Source: Oscillospiraceae bacterium (lineage in GTDB: Bacteria > Bacillota > Clostridia > Oscillospirales > Ruminococcaceae). Taken from it: a DNA stretch of 9,053 bases. The position numbers and the translations under genes were made by a program. The stretch is from the NCBI GenBank assembly GCA_031285645.1, contig JAITVU010000404.1, positions 1 to 9,053 of the forward strand, read 5' to 3'. This document shows, piece by piece, positions 5,530 to 9,053 of this stretch (within the stretch, counting starts at the first letter, position 1; the number at the start of each line of letters is the position of its first letter). Under the pieces are notes generated by a model that saw only the letters and a program-made list of their open reading frames with translations, searched no databases and had not been told where the DNA came from.

Positions 5530-6804
5530 TTAGAGTAGTTGCCGGTCTGTGCCGTCCGTGCGAACCTTACAGTATTTGGATTTATCGGTCAAGTAAAAAA
5601 CCCAGCCGCCCGCAACGTGGATATAATTGGCTGCATCATCGCTCATTTTTATATTTTCGCTACCGTTGATACGCATCTTAAACAGATTATAGTCTAAGCT
5701 GTCATTGTACTGACCGCGTCTGTAATATATCCAACCATCCGCAACATTTAATGTTGCGGCTTTAACATCGCTGACCTTTACTCTTTCTTTTCCGTCTGTA
5801 TGAAGCTTATAAATCGTGTGGTCATCGGCGACATTTACGTAATAAATCCAATTATCGCAGACATTCATGTAACTGCCGAGATCATTGCTGAGTTTTACCC
5901 GCCCTGAACCGTCTGTACGAATTTTATATATACCATTGTCGCTGTTCGCGGCGTCCGTGTAGTGATTGTAGTAAATCCAATCATATTCGACATTGGGAGT
6001 GATGACGATATCGTCATTGAGCTTTGTTATACCGCTGCCGTCCGTGCGCATTCTGAAAATCTTGTTGTGCACCGTATGGTCTTTCCAGTGGTCGCCGACA
6101 AAGAATATCCATTCGCCGATAACGGTCATACCTGTGGCTCTCACGGCGCACAGCTTTGTTCCTTCTCTGCCATCCGTGCGGATTTTATATATGCCAGTGT
6201 CGCTTTTGTACATAAATTCTTTCTTACAATAATAAACAAAATCGCCTGCTACATTGATAGAAGAAGGCTCATCAGCACATATCTTTGTTTTGCCGCCGCC
6301 GTCCATGCGGATTTTATATAAGCCCTTATCACCGTTCCAATCTTGGTAATAAATCCATCCGCCTTGACTTGCGATATAACCGCCGTTGGAAATATTGCCG
6401 GTGCTGTTGCCTCCCGTGTTTTCCACAGTTTCGTTTCGCACTTGGACAGTCTTGGGATGAATCTCTTGACGCGGCGCGGGTTTTCCCGCCGCCCCCAACG
6501 ATTGATACCCCAGCGCTTCCGCAAAGTAGTTCACAATCTCACACGCAACCGTGTCGGAGATTCCGTATTCGTTTGACAGGCCGGACGCTATGTTTTGCAT
6601 CACGCGCTCACGCGCCTCGTCGTCTTTGGATTTAAGTTCATACAGTTTTTGTGGTACACGCTCGTTGATAGCAAGCCGCAGCCGCTTTTTAAGCTGATCG
6701 TCCTTCTTTATGAAATCGCTGACAAGACCGGCGAGCTTATCGTCAAGCAGCTTCTTCTCGCCGTATTGTTCCACGATGATTTTCAGCACGTTTTTGGATT
6801 CCAT
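5530..6804 (-). CDS. DUF5050-like beta-propeller protein with N-terminal helical domain
   Basis: ATG 6804 follows SD GGGGGGA; another ATG five bases upstream is out of frame. The 424-aa product has two parts. Residues 1-104 form a helical domain (IIVEQYGEKKLLDDKLAGLVSD, a basic helix KKRLRLAINERV, and GISDTVACEIVNYFAEALGY) of the type seen N-terminal to various effector or sensor domains in Firmicutes; that similarity is from recall. After a polar linker (105-147), about seven repeats of 37-45 residues run to the end, each with the pattern [GDN]-W-[IV]-[YF]-[YF], then [IL]-[YF]-K-[IM]-R-T-D-G, then K-[LIM]-S-x-D, typical of DUF5050/LRP-like propeller blades. The last repeat is short, which fits closure of the propeller. 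There is no signal peptide or membrane helix, unlike many secreted or anchored DUF5050 proteins, so this one is probably cytoplasmic. It is likely to bind a ligand or protein partner; its substrate is unknown. Confidence 0.88.
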   Translation of the reverse strand: MESKNVLKIIVEQYGEKKLLDDKLAGLVSDFIKKDDQLKKRLRLAINERVPQKLYELKSKDDEARERVMQNIASGLSNEYGISDTVACEIVNYFAEALGYQSLGAAGKPAPRQEIHPKTVQVRNETVENTGGNSTGNISNGGYIASQGGWIYYQDWNGDKGLYKIRMDGGGKTKICADEPSSINVAGDFVYYCKKEFMYKSDTGIYKIRTDGREGTKLCAVRATGMTVIGEWIFFVGDHWKDHTVHNKIFRMRTDGSGITKLNDDIVITPNVEYDWIYYNHYTDAANSDNGIYKIRTDGSGRVKLSNDLGSYMNVCDNWIYYVNVADDHTIYKLHTDGKERVKVSDVKAATLNVADGWIYYRRGQYNDSLDYNLFKMRINGSENIKMSDDAANYIHVAGGWVFYLTDKSKYCKVRTDGTDRQLL

Positions 6805-6836
6805 TGCATTTTCCCCCCGCGCACAGAAGCTGTTTC

Positions 6837-7124
6837 TTACAGTTCCGGCGTTCTGCGGTATTCTTCCGACCGCCTATAATTTTCCAAAGCCATGCGGTGA
6901 GACTCGGGCACATTTTCTTGATATCTGTCATTCCAATATTGCGCTTTCTCGTTGTCCCTTTTTATTATCTGGTTTGAAATATAGTAAGTAATCATGCTGC
7001 GCATCGCGGTAAAATCGCCTTTTTGCGCCTTATCTAAGGTTTCTCTGAATCTTGGGTCGTTGCTGTCGGCCGAGAAATCATAATCCTTATATTTTTCCGC
7101 GAGAATCTTTGCGTCTGAGCCCAT
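6837..7124 (-). CDS. 95-aa protein, short relative of the divergent Sel1 protein; first gene of the operon
   Basis: ATG 7124 follows SD GGGGGA. Residues 12-68 (YKDYDFSADSNDPRFRETLDKAQKGD, then TYY, then DNEKAQYWNDRY) align with the N-terminus of the Sel1 protein starting at 8211 (YQDFDFSKDSGDAKFREELDKAITGD, then YYY, then DYEKAVYWFAQ). This protein thus keeps the N-terminal cap and one degenerate Sel1 unit, then ends with a charged helix (ALENYRRSEEYRR) instead of further repeats. It may be a truncated paralog or a dedicated binding partner that shares the cap. It is the promoter-proximal gene of the long minus-strand operon, 32 bases before the propeller gene. No cysteine, signal peptide or membrane segment is present. 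Confidence 0.82.
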   Translation of the reverse strand: MGSDAKILAEKYKDYDFSADSNDPRFRETLDKAQKGDFTAMRSMITYYISNQIIKRDNEKAQYWNDRYQENVPESHRMALENYRRSEEYRRTPEL

Positions 7125-7166
7125 TGCTCAATCCCCCTATCCTTCTGGTGTGATGGTCTTAATAGT

Positions 7167-7172
7167 AGCATA
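7167..7172 (-). promoter_or_regulatory. Putative -10 element of the long minus-strand operon
   Basis: TATGCT reads on the minus strand from 7172 to 7167, matching four of six consensus bases, with its first base 25 bases from the palindrome centre at 7197. A second -10-like hexamer, TACTAT, overlaps it at 7167-7162. There is no good -35 hexamer at standard spacing; the palindrome occupies that region. The expected start site is near 7160, leaving a leader of about 36 bases. Confidence 0.5.
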
Positions 7173-7186
7173 AGCCGGATTCCGCC

Positions 7187-7207
7187 ATGTCGTTTGACAA
7201 GCGACAT
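7187..7207. promoter_or_regulatory. 21-base palindromic operator, copy 1 (in front of the minus-strand operon)
   Basis: The arms ATGTCGTTTG and CAAGCGACAT surround a central A at 7197; nine of ten base pairs are complementary. Twenty bases recur in reverse complement at 7662-7681 in front of the divergent operon. The site lies 12 bases after the stop of the Cro/CI-type gene and covers the -35 region expected for the promoter of the 95-aa gene. It lacks a T tract, so it is more likely a protein-binding site than a terminator. The binding protein is not proven; the adjacent Cro/CI-type regulator is the nearest candidate. Confidence 0.75.
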
Positions 7208-7218
7208 CTGCGTCAGGT

Positions 7219-7437
7219 TTAGCTTTCGTCGCGTACAAACTCGCAAATATCGCTTATATCACAGTCGAGATGATTACATAACTTCAAAAGGATGGGCAAT
7301 GAAACAAATTCCCGGTTCCGCAGCTTCGTCATTGTGTTAAAAGAAATATCCGTTAATTTGCGAAAATCAGTTTGGCTTATATTTCTGTCTATCAGCAACT
7401 TCCATAGTTTGTTGTAACTGACACGCCTTTCGGACAT
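7219..7437 (-). CDS. Cro/CI-type (XRE family) transcriptional regulator, 72 aa
   Basis: The start is ATG 7437, with AAAGGG about eleven bases upstream. The whole protein is one helix-turn-helix domain: YNKLWKLLIDRNISQTDFRKLTDISFNTMTKLRNREFVSLPILLKLCNHLDCDISDICEFV, presented here in its parts as helix 1 (YNKLWKLLIDRN), the HTH (ISQTDFRKLTDISFNTMTKL), and the C-terminal helices (LPILLKLCNHLDC, DISDICEFV). The length, the NHLDCDISD turn and the lack of any sensor domain match short Firmicutes regulators of this type. It likely binds DNA as a dimer, and two copies of a 21-base palindrome lie on either side of the gene. It has its own probable promoter at 7475-7503. Whether it activates or represses is not shown. 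Confidence 0.92.
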   Translation of the reverse strand: MSERRVSYNKLWKLLIDRNISQTDFRKLTDISFNTMTKLRNREFVSLPILLKLCNHLDCDISDICEFVRDES

Positions 7438-7474
7438 ATCTCAATCAACCCTTTCTGCCAAGAAGTTTGATGAC

Positions 7475-7503
7475 AGTATAACACACAAATTCACCGAACG
7501 CAA
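7475..7503 (-). promoter_or_regulatory. Putative promoter of the Cro/CI-type regulator gene
   Basis: On the minus strand, TTGCGT (7503-7498) and TATACT (7480-7475) are separated by exactly 17 bases. The -10 matches five of six consensus bases and the -35 matches three. It lies 38 bases upstream of the regulator start, a normal leader length. The palindrome is not near this promoter, so direct self-repression through that motif is not suggested here. Confidence 0.55.
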
Positions 7504-7660
7504 CAGAATCATGTGGCATAGAGTGGTAAATATCAGCTTTCAGGCGAAATATTCCCCTGTTTAACGTAGCGTTCATGGACAAGCCGCAATTTACATGATA
7601 TGATTATTTAAGTTTTATACCGGGGCCGTTCCAGCCTGTTTACGATTGCACCGCGTAAAA

Positions 7661-7681
7661 TTGTCGCTTGTCAAACGACAT
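7661..7681. promoter_or_regulatory. 21-base palindromic operator, copy 2 (in front of the plus-strand Sel1 unit)
   Basis: The core TGTCGCTTG-T-CAAACGACA is centred on 7671, with eight of nine pairs complementary; the outermost pair is mismatched. It is the reverse complement of copy 1 over 20 bases. Its distance to the downstream -10 hexamer (25 bases from centre to first base) is the same as for copy 1. This shared geometry argues for a common regulator acting at the -35 region of both promoters. Confidence 0.75.
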
Positions 7682-7695
7682 ATCAGGCTGGGCTT

Positions 7696-7701
7696 TATAT
7701 T
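7696..7701 (+). promoter_or_regulatory. Putative -10 element of the plus-strand Sel1 unit
   Basis: TATATT matches five of six consensus bases, 25 bases from the palindrome centre at 7671. No consensus -35 stands 17 bases upstream (AAACGA there), so this promoter may depend on the protein bound at the palindrome. The leader would be about 17 bases and contains the ribosome binding site. Confidence 0.5.
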
Positions 7702-7724
7702 ACCATGAGAAAGGGTGAGGAAAG

Positions 7725-8195
7725 ATGAACGACACGCAGCGGCAGGAAATGGATTATTCCGACGATGAAATAGATCAGATTGTGTTTAGGCTGACCAGAA
7801 ACGCAATAGCCGGAAAAGAATTCGCCGAAGGATTTAAGGCGGACATGAAAGAAAAAGGGCTTTGGGGTTGGGATGAAGATGGCGGGATGGCTGATGTACA
7901 GCAAAATTTACTTGCGGGAGCACGGCACGGCGACGCGAAGGTGCAGTTCAAATTAGGGCGCGCCTATTACCACGGCTTATTTGGGTTTGCGGTCAATTAT
8001 GAAGAAGCCGTGTTATGGTTCACACGTTCCGCACAGCAGGGAACGATTGAGGAAGCTGGGTACTATCTCGGCAAATGCTATCTGAACGGCACGGGCGTGG
8101 AAAAAGACCGTGACAAAGCCGTTTACTGGCTCGAAAAGGCCGCCGCGACAGGGTGCGGCGACGCGGGGTTATTACTGGATGAAATCGGTGAATGA
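7725..8195 (+). CDS. Sel1-repeat protein, 156 aa
   Basis: ATG 7725 is preceded by AAGGGTGAGG (7711-7720). Residues 1-60 are a charged helical region (DDEIDQIVFRLTRNAIAGKE, then KEKGLWGWDEDGG). Two Sel1 units follow: AKVQFKLGRAYYHGL with EEAVLWFTRSAQQGT, and AGYYLGKCYLNGTGVEKD with KAVYWLEKAAATGC, then a short cap, DAGLLLDEIGE. Sel1 repeats form paired helices that bind other proteins. There is no signal peptide, unlike many secreted Sel1 proteins, so a cytoplasmic partner is expected. It is the first gene of the divergent unit and sits 15 bases before the larger Sel1 gene. Confidence 0.92.
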   Translation: MNDTQRQEMDYSDDEIDQIVFRLTRNAIAGKEFAEGFKADMKEKGLWGWDEDGGMADVQQNLLAGARHGDAKVQFKLGRAYYHGLFGFAVNYEEAVLWFTRSAQQGTIEEAGYYLGKCYLNGTGVEKDRDKAVYWLEKAAATGCGDAGLLLDEIGE

Positions 8196-8210
8196 AGGAG
8201 TTGCCCCATC

Positions 8211-9053
8211 ATGGAAAACAAATATCAAGATTTTGATTTTTCAAAGGACAGCGGCGACGCGAAATTCCGCGAGGAATTGGATAAAGCCATAACCGGCGAC
8301 GCCGAAGCGCAATGTATGGTCGGGTGCGCTTATTATTACGGCTATATTTTTGATGTGGATTACGAAAAAGCGGTTTATTGGTTTGCGCAGGCTGCCGAAA
8401 ACGGCAGTGCAAGCGGGCAAAGTCTGCTGGGTGAATGCTTCTATTATGGCAGGGGCACCGAAAGCGATGACACAAAAGCCCTGCAATGGTGGGAGAAATC
8501 AGCGGAACAGGGCAACGAATACGCGCAAAATGATTTGGGCAATTGCTATTATCACGGTACGGGCGTGGAGCAGGATTACAGTCAAGCCGCATATTGGTAT
8601 GAAAAGGCAGCCGAAAAAGGCTACGCAGGGGCGCAATATAATCTGGCTCTCTGCTATTTGAACGGCCACGGCGTACAGAAGGACGAATCGGAAGCGTTGC
8701 GTTGGTATACAAAAAGCGCGGAAAACGGGAATGATTGCGCGCAGTTTGTCGTAGGGCATTATTATTACTACAACGCGAGAATCCCGGAGGATTTGAAAAC
8801 CGCCGAGCAATGGCTTGAAAAATCAGCCGCGCAGGGTAACACCGATGCGGCGGGTTTGTTGGATTTAGTACGCCCGTTCAAGCACACATTGAGTTTTATT
8901 CATATGCGTACTGAGCCGGACAGCGACGCTGCCGAAAGCGGAAACGAACACGCGCAGTTTGTGTTGGGCAATGCTTACTTCTATGGGGAATGGGTGGAAA
9001 AGGACTATACCCAAGCCGCGCTGTGGTTCCGAGAGGCCGCAGAAAAGGGCTAC
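8211..9053 (+). CDS. Large Sel1-repeat protein (partial, runs off right edge)
   Basis: ATG 8211 follows GAAGGAG (8194-8200), ten bases upstream. The frame is open to the window end (281 codons). After an N-terminal cap (NKYQDFDFSKDSGDAKFREE) come Sel1 units with a 36-residue period: units at about 32-67, 68-103, 104-139, 140-175 and 176-211, each with AQ-x-x-[LV]-[GA]-x-x-Y-x-x-[GN] and [AE]-x-x-W-[FYWL]-x-[KQ]-[AS]-A. A divergent section, DLVRPFKHTLSFIHMRTEPD (about 221-240), interrupts the array, then a further unit starts at EHAQFVLGNAYFYG. The cap is shared with the 95-aa protein encoded across the divergent promoter region, linking the two transcription units. No signal peptide is present. 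It likely acts as a protein-binding scaffold. Confidence 0.92.
   Translation, partial: MENKYQDFDFSKDSGDAKFREELDKAITGDAEAQCMVGCAYYYGYIFDVDYEKAVYWFAQAAENGSASGQSLLGECFYYGRGTESDDTKALQWWEKSAEQGNEYAQNDLGNCYYHGTGVEQDYSQAAYWYEKAAEKGYAGAQYNLALCYLNGHGVQKDESEALRWYTKSAENGNDCAQFVVGHYYYYNARIPEDLKTAEQWLEKSAAQGNTDAAGLLDLVRPFKHTLSFIHMRTEPDSDAAESGNEHAQFVLGNAYFYGEWVEKDYTQAALWFREAAEKGY

Larger units (their letters stand above)
7438..7724. other. Intergenic control region between the divergent units
   Basis: About 287 bases without a convincing gene. It holds the regulator promoter (7475-7503, minus), the second palindrome (7661-7681), and the -10 of the plus-strand unit (7696-7701). A weaker plus-strand promoter-like pair, TTTACA (7590-7595) and TTTTAT (7613-7618) with a 17-base spacer, lies upstream of the palindrome; if used, the palindrome would sit within its early transcript. 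The stretch 7505-7585 shows nothing that I can name. Confidence 0.7.

Noticed and set aside
5530..6360. Regular repeats in the propeller gene as a CRISPR-like or satellite array
   Set aside because: The repeats are imperfect, about 110-135 bases long, and keep reading frame. They encode propeller blades.
7187..7207. Palindrome as a rho-independent terminator of the regulator gene
   Set aside because: It is not followed by a T tract on either strand, and a reverse-complement copy precedes the other operon, which fits an operator better.
7590..7618. TTTACA-N17-TTTTAT as the main promoter of the plus-strand unit
   Set aside because: The -10 match is weak and it lies upstream of the palindrome. 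TATATT at 7696 has a better match and mirrors the geometry of the other unit, so this is only mentioned as a possibility.
8209..8712. Minus-strand frame of 167 aa opposite the large Sel1 gene
   Set aside because: The plus strand codes for regular 36-residue Sel1 units. The antisense product is an Arg/Pro-rich shadow.

Overview
The window looks like low-to-mid-GC Firmicutes DNA, probably a gut-type Clostridia. Support for this is the strong purine-rich ribosome binding sites in front of nearly every gene, short intergenic gaps, Sel1, YwqG and DUF5050 type proteins, and a small Cro/CI-type regulator. This placement is inference from style, since no phylogenetic marker is present. No tRNA, rRNA, insertion sequence, integrase or CRISPR array was seen.

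Layout. Positions 7124 down to 1 hold one tightly packed minus-strand operon of at least eleven genes, with gaps of 10 to 63 bases. In order of transcription they are: a 95-aa relative of the Sel1 protein on the other side of the locus; a 424-aa DUF5050-like beta-propeller protein; a 198-aa DUF1963/YwqG protein; a 220-aa unknown protein made of two duplicated halves; a 70-aa unknown; a Sel1-repeat protein with a strong internal start site; two paralogous small acidic peptides (74 and 132 aa); a 115-aa unknown; a radical SAM/SPASM enzyme; and a Ser/Thr protein kinase with a C-terminal zinc ribbon that runs off the left edge. Downstream of 7219 a separate minus-strand gene encodes a 72-aa Cro/CI-type regulator with its own promoter. 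From 7725 rightward, a divergent plus-strand unit encodes two Sel1-repeat proteins, the second running off the right edge.

Central interpretation. The two small peptides share an almost identical leader. Every cysteine they contain, four of four, sits in a Cys-Tyr pair in the C-terminal part, twice in the longer motif CYLTGP. They lie two genes upstream of a radical SAM enzyme with a complete seven-cysteine SPASM domain. This is the architecture of a radical-SAM-modified RiPP (ribosomally made, post-translationally modified peptide) system, and I do not recognise the core motif from a characterised class. No transporter or leader peptidase is visible in the window. The other operon members are a kinase, propeller, Sel1 and YwqG proteins without evident membrane segments, so an intracellular signalling or conflict-type role is as plausible as a secreted bacteriocin.

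Regulation. A near-perfect 21-base palindrome (arms TGTCG and CGACA around TTG-N-CAA) occurs twice, once in front of each divergent unit and in opposite orientation. In both copies its centre lies exactly 25 bases from the first base of a -10-like hexamer. This suggests that both units are controlled by one regulator, perhaps the small Cro/CI protein encoded between the two sites.
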